Shown here: positions 1 through 4,912 of the stretch, piece by piece
How the letters are laid out: every line of letters begins with the position of its first letter
Position numbering within the stretch: the first letter of the stretch is position 1
NCBI GenBank assembly: GCA_038231495.1
Contig: JBBRLG010000491.1
Span: forward strand, 1-5,606
DNA from: JBBRLG01 sp038231495
Lineage (GTDB): Bacteria > Planctomycetota > Planctomycetia > Gemmatales > Gemmataceae
Length of the DNA: 5,606 bases
Direction of reading: 5' to 3'
Position numbers and translations under genes: made by a program
Notes under the pieces: model-generated
What the model saw: the letters and a program-made list of their open reading frames with translations, nothing else
Database searches by the model: none
Told to the model about the DNA's origin: nothing

Positions 1-52
1 AGCAACCGTTGTTCAAGGACGTGGCGCTAGGGCGCCATGCGGAACGAATGCT

Positions 53-256
53 TTAAGTCTTTGCCCGGCCATAAGTTCCACCTTGGGAAATTCGTTCGGG
101 GGGGTGTGTGGTATGGCGAATGAAACGAATTCCACCGGTTGCCTCGTGCTTGCGGCTTTTGATCCATGCCGAAAATAGGTCATCGCCTGGACAGGCGATC
201 ACAAGCCCCATTTTCATCTGTCGGGGGTCGCGCGGCATCATGACCACTTGTGTCAT
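53..256 (-). CDS. Possible small coupled ORF, unknown function (67 aa)
   Basis: I do not recognise this product. An ATG lies one base after the TAG stop of the methyltransferase-peptidase gene (TAG-A-ATG), a layout that fits translational coupling. The frame then stays open for 67 codons to a TAA. The protein begins MTQVVMMPRDPRQMKMGLVI, is basic and has scattered His and Arg in its C-terminal half. It has no signal peptide, membrane segment or known motif that I can see. Third-position GC is only about half by my hand count, so codon use does not support coding. The tight spacing is the main reason to list it. The same frame continues upstream as a long ORF inside the larger gene, which is a shadow. 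It may simply be the non-coding 3' flank. Confidence 0.25.
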   Translation of the reverse strand: MTQVVMMPRDPRQMKMGLVIACPGDDLFSAWIKSRKHEATGGIRFIRHTTHPPERISQGGTYGRAKT

Positions 257-257
257 T

Positions 258-1589
258 CTAAGCCGGGGTGAGTATAGATTCGGGGACGAGGCGGTTGAAC
301 ACCTGCTGCCATAAATGCTCATCGGTGCGTTCGGCTTCCACCTGAAAGCCCCATTCTCGAACCGCTTGTCGGACCGCTTCTTCCTGACGGTCGTACGTGA
401 CGCGGTCGAGATCGAGCAAGCGGTGGCCGAGAATGACATGCGCCAACTCGTGGACGACAACCGTGACGACGACCGGCCATTCCTGCTGTTCCAATAAGGG
501 AGAAAGATAGACGACGCGTGCCCACCGCTCCGCTCCGACCCCTGCCCGGAAAGGATGAACCTGGCCCAGCACCCGGTCGCCGGGAATGAACCAGTCGAAC
601 CGGGCCGCCTCACCCTGCAGTTGCCGATACGGTTCGGGCGGCAGCGTGGAGAGCACTTCCTCAAGCGCCTGCAAACGGCGACTCTCGACACCGAGTTCGA
701 GTTGGACAGGCTCGGCGGGCCACAGCGCATCCTTGACGCAAGTCGAGATGCCGCGCCAGCGCTGCCGACACGCCGGCCCACACGGTTCAGGCTCGGGGCG
801 TACTCTCTCCCAGAAGGATTTGCGGCAGACGAAGAACGACCGTCCGACTTCTCCGAACAGTTCCAGATCGCGGTGGCCGTCGTAGACCTCGATGTCATAA
901 AAACCGGCTGCCGTCAGCGCGTCGCAGACCGCCCGTTCGGGGTAGCAGCGTTCGACGAACGTGATTTGCGTGGGACGGTTGGCATCTGCGGACAGCCACG
1001 TCACCACGTTTCGCCCGAGCTTCGTTTCCGGACAGTAGTTTGCTTGAATGCTAAATTCGCGCCCCTCGTCAGCGCCCCGAAAGGTGCCACCCCAGCGGCG
1101 GCGATAGCCGTCCTCCATGTTCATATCGAACACAAACCGGCCGCCGGGGCAAAGAGCCTGGTAAACATTGGCAAACGTCGCCTGCAGTTCCGCCGGTTCG
1201 AGGATGTGATTGATGCTGTCGAACGTTGAAACCGCGGCGTCGAACCTTTCCGGTTGGTAGAAGGTTCGGACGTCATCGAGGATAAACTGGGCCTGGGGGG
1301 TATGGCGTTGCGCAATTCGCAGCATTTCCGGAGAACCATCGACGCCGGTCACGACGAAACCCTGTTCGGTCAGGGCGGCAGCCAACTGGCCGGTCCCGCA
1401 GCACACGTCCAGAATCCGAGAATTCCGGGGAAGCGTGCCCAATAGAAGCCGTTCTAATGCCGGTAGGAATCGCTGCGCATAGTTGCCAAAGTGCCCGTCG
1501 TAGATCGAGGCGAAGCGATCGTATTGCGCAAAAGGAAAGGGTTCGTCATTCGGGAAAAAAGCCGTCGGATATTGCGGAAAGGTTGTCAT
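258..1589 (-). CDS. Class I SAM methyltransferase fused to an HExxH metallopeptidase-like domain
   Basis: The 443-residue protein has two parts. Residues about 20-258 are a class I SAM-dependent methyltransferase: motif I is ILDVCCGTGQLA (59-70), the acidic residue of the second strand is D84 (TGVDGS), a DD pair sits at 105-106, and the CPGGRFVFD strand lies at 147-155. Such small Methyltransf_25/11-type domains usually end near residue 250. Residues about 295-443 instead carry HELAH (380-384), a zinc-binding HExxH motif on a hydrophobic helix. Acidic residues E403, E404 and E412 are candidates for the third ligand, a spacing reminiscent of M78 (ImmA/IrrE) or other gluzincin-like peptidases. 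The linker (259-295) has three cysteines and biased composition. The ATG at 1589 has no clear Shine-Dalgarno. It is the natural start because the methyltransferase fold begins soon after. Substrates of both halves are unknown. The methyltransferase part is secure; the peptidase activity is inferred from the motif. Confidence 0.85.
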   Translation of the reverse strand: MTTFPQYPTAFFPNDEPFPFAQYDRFASIYDGHFGNYAQRFLPALERLLLGTLPRNSRILDVCCGTGQLAAALTEQGFVVTGVDGSPEMLRIAQRHTPQAQFILDDVRTFYQPERFDAAVSTFDSINHILEPAELQATFANVYQALCPGGRFVFDMNMEDGYRRRWGGTFRGADEGREFSIQANYCPETKLGRNVVTWLSADANRPTQITFVERCYPERAVCDALTAAGFYDIEVYDGHRDLELFGEVGRSFFVCRKSFWERVRPEPEPCGPACRQRWRGISTCVKDALWPAEPVQLELGVESRRLQALEEVLSTLPPEPYRQLQGEAARFDWFIPGDRVLGQVHPFRAGVGAERWARVVYLSPLLEQQEWPVVVTVVVHELAHVILGHRLLDLDRVTYDRQEEAVRQAVREWGFQVEAERTDEHLWQQVFNRLVPESILTPA

Positions 1590-1636
1590 GTCTCATTCAG
1601 GGTCCGGCTTCATCACCTACCAGGCGAAGCATTTTC

Positions 1637-1773
1637 GTAACCGTTCACCGGCATCAACTGCTCCCCCCCTTGCGAAGGGGGGGTAGGGGGGGTAAGAACG
1701 ATTAAAGTACTCGGTCCTGGCGCTCTTTTCACCCCCCCTACCCCCCTTCGTAAGGGGGGGAGTGAACGGTTAC
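1637..1773. mobile_element. IS66-like fold-back MITE with 8-bp target duplication
   Basis: The ends are perfect 12-bp inverted repeats, GTAACCGTTCAC (1637-1648) and its complement (1762-1773). The octamer GCATTTTC is directly repeated immediately outside them (1629-1636 and 1774-1781). Nearly the whole 137-bp element folds on itself: runs of seven G split by TA (1677-1692) face matching C runs (1732-1746), and a second C-run/G-run pair lies between these and the tips. About 12 unpaired bases sit in the left arm, with a loop near 1694-1730. There is no transposase ORF, so it would be a non-autonomous element. The GTAA tips and 8-bp duplication match the known habits of the IS66 family. The intact duplication suggests a fairly recent insertion. 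Confidence 0.85.
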
Positions 1774-1973
1774 GCATTTTCAAGCTCCCTTTGCGCCTTC
1801 CGGGCTAACAGCTTTTCCCGCAACTCGGCTCGGCCTGGCTGCTTTGCCTCAATCTCCTGCCGAAGCGCCGCGGCCTCGTCTCGGCGCGCGTGGAGGTACT
1901 CGGCCCCCGTAGCCGCAAGCGGCCCGCTTGCCGGCTGGACTGCGGCCAACGCAGCCGGCGTGCCAGCCGGCAA
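1770..1973 (-). pseudogene. Short coiled-coil ORF, probable gene remnant
   Basis: I do not recognise this 67-codon frame. Its C-terminal 45 residues or so are rich in Ala, Glu, Arg and Leu with heptad-like spacing (for example DEAAALRQEIEAKQ and LREKLLARKAQRELENA), as in a short coiled coil. Its first 20 or so residues are only the translation of the palindrome at 1906-1995, so the real 5' end is missing or elsewhere. The TAA stop is supplied by the GTAA tip of the mobile element at 1637-1773. If the element and one target copy are removed, the frame reads ...ENASPGR and then stops at TGA. It is therefore best read as the 3' end of an older gene cut by repeats, or as a lost tail of a neighbour. 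Confidence 0.35.
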
Positions 1974-1995
1974 ACGGGCCGCTTGTGGCTACGGG
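1906..1995. repeat. Long palindromic repeat with 33-bp arms
   Basis: Arms 1906-1938 and 1963-1995 are reverse complements over 33 bases with two mismatches. The outer part reads GTAGCCGCAAGCGGCCCGC on the left. The 24-bp centre holds a smaller TGCG/CGCA stem. The element begins 24 bp after the radical SAM stop codon in the direction of that gene, so it could form a strong RNA hairpin at the 3' end of that transcript. I found no target-site duplication around it and no T-run after it. It looks like a dispersed REP-like element rather than a classical terminator. Confidence 0.8.
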
Positions 1996-2019
1996 CGTTT
2001 GAAAGGGTGGCCGATCGTG

Positions 2020-3618
2020 TCACACGTGCGGCGCTGCCACGGCGGCGGGGATCGCCTTCGACCGCCGCCGCGCCGCCCACGGGTCCCAGGGCAGCGCCAG
2101 CCGATGCACCTCGCAGAAGTGGGCGTACATCCCCATGTAAATAATAACCTGACCGACGATCCGGGGTTCCCGGCGCAGCGTCTTCCAGATGCAGCCCCAA
2201 AAGAACTTCCGGGCGGCCCGGCCCCTACGCCCGTAGTAACGGGCCAACCGGAAGAAGATCGCCGGGTAGCTCGCCCGCACCGGCTCCGGCCGGAAGCCCA
2301 CGTCCCGGAAGCGGGAAAGGTTGCCCAGCAGCCGGGCGGCGAAAGCTTCGGGAGCGTACAGCTTCTCGAACAGCTTGTCCAGCCCGCCCCGCAGTTCTTC
2401 GCCGGTCATGCCCGCCGGGCGGAAGTTCGTCGTGCCCACCCCGCTTTTGTAGCGCGCCGTGGCCGCGCCGTTCGTGTAGGAAGAGTCGAGGAGCCGGCCC
2501 GCGGCTTGCAGGCGTTTATACAGCGGCGTCCGGGGCACCGCCTCTAGCGCGTTGACCATGACGATCGGGATTTGCGCCTCCTGGAGGAACTCGTACTGCT
2601 CCTCGAAGATGGCGGGGTCGTCGCTGTCGAAGCCGACGATCATGCCGGCCCAGACGAACAGGTTGTACGATTGGATCTTGTGGACCGCCTTCACCAGGTC
2701 GAGCTTCTCGTTCTGGGTCTTCTGGGTCTCGGCCAGGCTCGCCTTCCGCGGCGACTCGATGCCGAGAAAGACCCCGAAGAAATTGGCGTCGCGCAGCAGG
2801 CCGAGCAGCTCCTCGTCCCTTACCATATCGACGCTCGCCTGGGTGTAGAACGCCAGCGGCGCGCGCTGCTTGGCGTTCCAGCCGATGATGGCCCGCAACA
2901 GGTCTTTGGCGTAGGCGCGGTTGCCGATGAAATTGTCGTCGGCGAAGAAGACCTTGCCGGTCCCGCGGCGGTGCCAGGCCTCGAGTTCCTGCAACACCTG
3001 TTCCACTGGCTTGAAGCGCACCTTCCGGCCGAACATCACGATGATGTCGCAGAACTCGCAGGTGAAGGGGCAGCCGCGCGTGCATTGCACGATGCCCTGG
3101 CTGTAGGACTTTTTCAGAACGTCGAGGCGCGGCGGCGGCGAATCGGGCAGGTGAATCTTTTCGGGTTCGTGGTAGCGGTCGGCGTGGCCGCCGGCGGCAT
3201 ACTCGCCCAGGAAGCGCGGCCAGGTATACTCCGCCTCGCCCTCGAAGAGCACGTCGCAGTGGGCACGGCACTCCTCCGGCACCAGGGTGGCCATCGGGCC
3301 TCCCAGCACCACCGTTTTGCCCAGCGCGCGGAAGCGGTCGGCGATCTCGAAGACGTGGGCCATCTGGAAAAGGTAGCCGGTGATCCCCACGATCGCGGCA
3401 CCGGTGTCGAAGTCGATGGACTCGCCGGCGCTCTCGTCGCAGAGCGTGACGTGGAACTCGGGGGGCGTCAGGGCGGCCAGGGTGAGGAGGCCCAGGGGGG
3501 GGTAGACGGCCCCGTAAGGGGTCATCTCGATGAAGTACTCCTGGCCCCAGTAGGAGGGGGGGAACTTCGGTTGGATGAGGTAGACGTTTCGCGCGGCGAT
3601 CCGCAGTGGCACAGCCAT
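2020..3618 (-). CDS. B12-binding-type radical SAM protein, DUF4070/HpnP-like
   Basis: The 532-residue protein has a B12-binding-like Rossmann region (about 10-150: PPLGLLTLAAL at 40-50, VVLGGPMATLVPEE at 103-116). A radical SAM core follows, with the 4Fe-4S motif C183-x3-C187-x2-C190 (RGCPFTCEFCD). FFADDNFIGN (224-233), GIESP (286-290) and AGMIVGFDSD (324-333) follow in the order seen in the HpnP-like family with a C-terminal DUF4070 domain (about 350-500). I do not see a DxHxxG cobalamin ligand, which many relatives also lack. HpnP methylates hopanoids, but this family is broad and the substrate here is unknown. The ATG at 3618 is chosen because GGAG lies five bases upstream and the family's N-terminus starts right there. 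The longer open frame upstream runs through a repeat and is not coding. The C-terminal tail after about 510 is basic and Ala-rich. Confidence 0.9.
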   Translation of the reverse strand: MAVPLRIAARNVYLIQPKFPPSYWGQEYFIEMTPYGAVYPPLGLLTLAALTPPEFHVTLCDESAGESIDFDTGAAIVGITGYLFQMAHVFEIADRFRALGKTVVLGGPMATLVPEECRAHCDVLFEGEAEYTWPRFLGEYAAGGHADRYHEPEKIHLPDSPPPRLDVLKKSYSQGIVQCTRGCPFTCEFCDIIVMFGRKVRFKPVEQVLQELEAWHRRGTGKVFFADDNFIGNRAYAKDLLRAIIGWNAKQRAPLAFYTQASVDMVRDEELLGLLRDANFFGVFLGIESPRKASLAETQKTQNEKLDLVKAVHKIQSYNLFVWAGMIVGFDSDDPAIFEEQYEFLQEAQIPIVMVNALEAVPRTPLYKRLQAAGRLLDSSYTNGAATARYKSGVGTTNFRPAGMTGEELRGGLDKLFEKLYAPEAFAARLLGNLSRFRDVGFRPEPVRASYPAIFFRLARYYGRRGRAARKFFWGCIWKTLRREPRIVGQVIIYMGMYAHFCEVHRLALPWDPWAARRRSKAIPAAVAAPHV

Positions 3619-3718
3619 GAACACTCCATCGCAATGACCACAATCCGCCGGAGCCGTAATGTTTGGGCTTGGAGGCGACCCGAGTAAGGTCGGCAAGGAC
3701 TTGTCATTTTTGTACGGA

Positions 3719-3747
3719 AGTGTACGCGCGACGGCCACGGATTGCAA
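3719..3747 (-). promoter_or_regulatory. Candidate sigma-70-type promoter for the radical SAM gene
   Basis: On the minus strand TTGCAA (3747-3742) and TACACT (3724-3719) are separated by exactly 17 bp. Each matches its consensus hexamer at four of six positions. Transcription would begin near 3712 and leave a leader of about 90 bases. It sits just downstream of the fold-back element, so the insertion may have replaced upstream control sequences. In GC-rich DNA such matches can arise by chance. Confidence 0.3.
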
Positions 3748-3763
3748 AAAAGGGGTTCGCCGG

Positions 3764-3884
3764 GGGTGTGGCAAAACTTTCGGGAGGGCTTTCTTCCGTA
3801 GGACGGGCTTCCAGCCCGTCGGTCCCCTCCGGACGGGCTGGAAGCCCGTCCTACAGCAGATCTCCCGAAAGGTTTGCCACACCC
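3764..3884. mobile_element. Composite fold-back MITE with 8-bp target duplication
   Basis: The 23-bp terminal inverted repeats (3764-3786 and 3862-3884; left tip GGGTGTGGCAAA) match except at one position. The octamer TTCGCCGG is directly repeated immediately outside (3756-3763 and 3885-3892), which marks a transposition event. The 121-bp element has no ORF of its own and would depend on a transposase supplied elsewhere. An 8-bp duplication occurs in several IS families, so I do not assign one. The inner part is a separate perfect palindrome (3798-3854), perhaps a second element nested in the first. Confidence 0.8.
3798..3854. repeat. TGFQPV/TGWKPVL palindromic repeat
   Basis: Two perfect 23-bp complementary arms (3798-3820 and 3832-3854) flank an 11-base loop. 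Each arm also has its own smaller hairpin, GACGGGCT against AGCCCGTC. Translated, the arms give TGFQPV and TGWKPVL, a peptide signature that I know as a common artefact of a dispersed repeat in planctomycete-type genomes. It is not protein-coding. Confidence 0.85.
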
Positions 3885-3920
3885 TTCGCCGGGGGGTGGA
3901 GGGGCAAGACGATCCTCCGG

Positions 3921-4280
3921 TCACGGTGCCCCGACACACAGGGCGACGGCGGAGGCCACGTCATCGAGTTGTGTCACGGCGACCGTCCCGAGCGAGCGCA
4001 CGAACCGGGTAAGCGACACCGACTTCGTCTGGAACGCATCGGCACCGGAGTCTTTGCTCAACCCGTTGTCGCTGTCTGCCGGGATCAGCACGAACCAGGG
4101 GAAACTCGCGTACGGCGGCTTCCAGTCCGTCAGCGGCACGACCAGCCGCAAAGGCAAACGTCCGACCGAATCCACGCTGATCACCAAGGCCGGCCGCACC
4201 TTCTGGATCTCCGCCCCGATCGCGGGGTCGAAATCCACGAGCCAGACCTCACCGCGGCTGGGCGTCGAAACTGTGGACAT
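3921..4280 (-). CDS. MazF/PemK-family toxin (mRNA endoribonuclease)
   Basis: The 119-residue protein has the length and motif order of the PemK/MazF fold: RGEVWLVDFDP (9-19), the KVRPALVIS strand (27-35) and the VVPLTDW segment (47-53). R29 and T51 fall where B. subtilis MazF has its catalytic R25 and T48, so cleavage of single-stranded mRNA is the expected activity, in the cytoplasm. The third conserved block (AFQTKSVSLTRFVRSLGTV, 82-100) departs from the usual DQ-R-x-D-xxR pattern, so sequence specificity may differ. Its start lies inside the antitoxin gene (32-bp overlap in another frame), and GGGGGA sits five bases upstream of the ATG. This overlap is typical of a type II toxin-antitoxin operon read from antitoxin to toxin. 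Confidence 0.9.
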   Translation of the reverse strand: MSTVSTPSRGEVWLVDFDPAIGAEIQKVRPALVISVDSVGRLPLRLVVPLTDWKPPYASFPWFVLIPADSDNGLSKDSGADAFQTKSVSLTRFVRSLGTVAVTQLDDVASAVALCVGAP

Positions 4281-4452
4281 ACAGATCCCCCGCGCCGAAC
4301 GCCTCGAACGCGGTCAAGGCGGCGTCGTTGCGGTACTCGTCAACGGCCAGAGCGGCCGCGGCCGCGAGAATCGCATCGCGCTCCTCGGCCGGCAACCGGC
4401 GCAGTTCGGCAGCCGTCCAGCGGTGTTGGGAATCGACAATTGAAGCCGCCAT
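4249..4452 (-). CDS. MazE-like antitoxin (short, LPAEERDAIL type)
   Basis: The 67-residue acidic protein matches the short antitoxins that often accompany MazF-like toxins in cyanobacteria and planctomycetes. It has an LRRLPAEERDAIL helix (18-30), an alanine-rich helix ending in DEYRND (38-43) and the tail TAFEAFGAGDLYV (47-59). That tail presumably binds and blocks the toxin. No clear DNA-binding AbrB or ribbon-helix-helix motif is visible, so it may not repress on its own. The ATG at 4452 is preceded by AGGAGG seven bases upstream, which fixes the start. A short leader ORF ends inside this ribosome-binding region (TGA at 4458-4456), so translation of the two is probably coupled. The gene overlaps the toxin gene by 32 bp. 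Confidence 0.85.
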   Translation of the reverse strand: MAASIVDSQHRWTAAELRRLPAEERDAILAAAAALAVDEYRNDAALTAFEAFGAGDLYVHSFDAQPR

Positions 4453-4455
4453 GAG

Positions 4456-4581
4456 TCATCCTCCTGATTGTCGGGAAGGGGTGGATACGGGCCACACCTC
4501 GTTGGCATTGTAGCCTGCCTGCGGTTCGTCCGCGCAACCGTCGGGGATGATGTGGATACGGGCCACTCCCTTCGTTGACAT
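4456..4581 (-). CDS. Leader small ORF (41 aa) upstream of the antitoxin
   Basis: An ATG at 4581 has a full AGGAGG five bases upstream (4592-4587), the strongest ribosome-binding site in the window along with the antitoxin's own. The frame runs 41 codons, starting MSTKGVARIHIIPDG and ending PSRQSGG. It stops at TGA three bases before the antitoxin ATG, with its last two sense codons forming part of the antitoxin's AGGAGG. The product matches nothing that I recognise and has no membrane segment. The leader spans a duplicated segment, so part of the protein comes from the second repeat copy. It may be a leader peptide that couples or tunes antitoxin translation, or a by-product of a duplicated start region. 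Confidence 0.45.
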   Translation of the reverse strand: MSTKGVARIHIIPDGCADEPQAGYNANEVWPVSTPSRQSGG

Positions 4582-4589
4582 TGTAGCCT
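4470..4589. repeat. Imperfect tandem duplication of the antitoxin leader
   Basis: Two related units, 4470-4516 and 4540-4589, start about 70 bp apart. They share GTGGATACGGGCCAC (4481-4495 and 4552-4566) and CATTGTAGCCT (4506-4516 and 4579-4589), with small indels between. Each unit includes an ATG on the minus strand preceded by GGCTACA. Only the distal copy keeps a full AGGAGG in front; the proximal copy reads GCAGGCT. The shared 15-mer has GTGG/CCAC ends and could be a repeated operator, which is an inference. Confidence 0.7.
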
Positions 4590-4775
4590 CCTGAAGATCG
4601 AGCCGCCAGCCCGCCTCACGCGCCGGCTTTCCAGGTCTTGACCTCGCCCCTCACCGCTCGTAACCCCCTTTCCAGTTGACACAGGCCCAAAAAACTGCGA
4701 CGGTTGGCATAGAGAGACCATTAGGAGACTGCTCGCGCGCTGCGGGCGGGCAGAGACGGTTCGGCGGCTCCTGTC

Positions 4776-4859
4776 TGGTCCGTTGTCCGTTGTCCGTTGC
4801 AAAATACAAGATTGCATTTAACAACGGACAACGGACAACGGACAACGGACAACGGACCA
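4776..4859. repeat. Inverted tandem-heptamer repeat (AACGGAC) hairpin
   Basis: Three copies of GTCCGTT on the left (4778-4798) face five exact copies of AACGGAC on the right (4823-4857), across a 20-odd-base AT-richer spacer. A perfect 24-bp stem forms between 4776-4799 and 4836-4859, and other registers are possible because both arms are tandem arrays. Unequal copy number suggests slippage. All frames that cross it give low-complexity peptide (DNGQRTT-like), so it is not coding. Confidence 0.85.
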
Positions 4860-4863
4860 AACG

Positions 4864-4887
4864 TCGCCGGAGTCGCGCGGCTAAACG
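4864..4887 (+). repeat. Left copy of 24-bp inverted repeat around the methyltransferase gene
   Basis: This 24-mer (begins TCGCCGGAGTCG, ends GGCTAAACG) is the exact reverse complement of 5563-5586. It lies in the 5' leader of the methyltransferase, starting four bases after the heptamer hairpin and ending 15 bases before its ribosome-binding site. The repeat does not extend further on either side. Confidence 0.85.
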
Positions 4888-4912
4888 GCTTCGTCTTATC
4901 ACGGAGGGGCCA

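Larger units (their letters stand above)
1590..2019. other. 430-bp repeat-filled gap between two minus-strand genes
   Basis: This stretch separates the methyltransferase-peptidase gene from the radical SAM gene. It holds a fold-back mobile element (1637-1773), a short ORF that looks like a remnant (1770-1973) and a long palindrome (1906-1995). I saw no convincing promoter or intact longer gene here. Expression of the downstream gene must start inside this region or read through from the radical SAM gene. Confidence 0.7.
3619..3920. other. 302-bp gap between toxin and radical SAM genes
   Basis: This gap holds a composite fold-back element (3764-3884) starting 36 bp downstream of the toxin stop codon, a run of six T on the minus strand (3746-3751) and a candidate promoter for the radical SAM gene. 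The hairpin followed by the T-run could also end toxin transcription. I see no gene here: the frames that cross it only translate the palindrome. Confidence 0.7.
4582..4912. other. 331-bp divergent intergenic region
   Basis: This region lies between the divergently read toxin-antitoxin leader and the plus-strand methyltransferase, so it must hold promoters for both directions. What I can see is the AGGAGG of the leader ORF (4587-4592), an inverted tandem-heptamer hairpin (4776-4859), the left copy of a 24-bp inverted repeat (4864-4887) and the ribosome-binding site of the methyltransferase. A TTGACA at 4676-4681 has no partner at the right distance. I could not place a convincing promoter. 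Confidence 0.6.

Noticed and set aside
22..37. 6-bp hairpin TGGCGC/GCGCCA as a terminator
   Set aside because: The stem is short and no T-run follows on either strand.
53..898. 281-codon minus-strand open frame
   Set aside because: Most of it lies in another frame of the methyltransferase-peptidase gene and its sequence is Arg/Ser-rich without domains, as expected of a shadow. Only its last 67 codons, after the larger gene's stop, are kept as a weak candidate.
555..1229. 224-codon plus-strand open frame
   Set aside because: It is antisense to the methyltransferase-peptidase gene, with no recognisable domain or ribosome-binding site.
2516..3643. 375-codon minus-strand frame, Arg/Pro-rich
   Set aside because: It is a frame-shifted reading of the radical SAM gene; the motifs appear only in the other frame.
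2572..3687. 371-codon plus-strand open frame
   Set aside because: It is antisense to the radical SAM gene. It is long because GC-rich codons leave few stops, and the sequence shows no domain, only Val/Gly/Glu/Arg-rich text.
3619..3939. Upstream extension of the radical SAM frame
   Set aside because: The extra N-terminus translates the palindromic repeat and the mobile element. A good ribosome-binding site supports the start at 3618.
4676..4681. Exact TTGACA as a -35 box for the plus-strand gene
   Set aside because: No acceptable -10 hexamer lies 16-18 bases downstream.
4314..4817. 167-codon minus-strand open frame
   Set aside because: It overlaps the antitoxin gene and its leader in another frame and crosses the heptamer repeat.
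4778..4857. CRISPR array
   Set aside because: The units are contiguous 7-base repeats with no unique spacers and no cas genes nearby.
4676..4912. Upstream extension of the plus-strand methyltransferase frame
   Set aside because: It translates the heptamer hairpin and the 24-bp repeat. GGAGG before 4913 supports the shorter protein.
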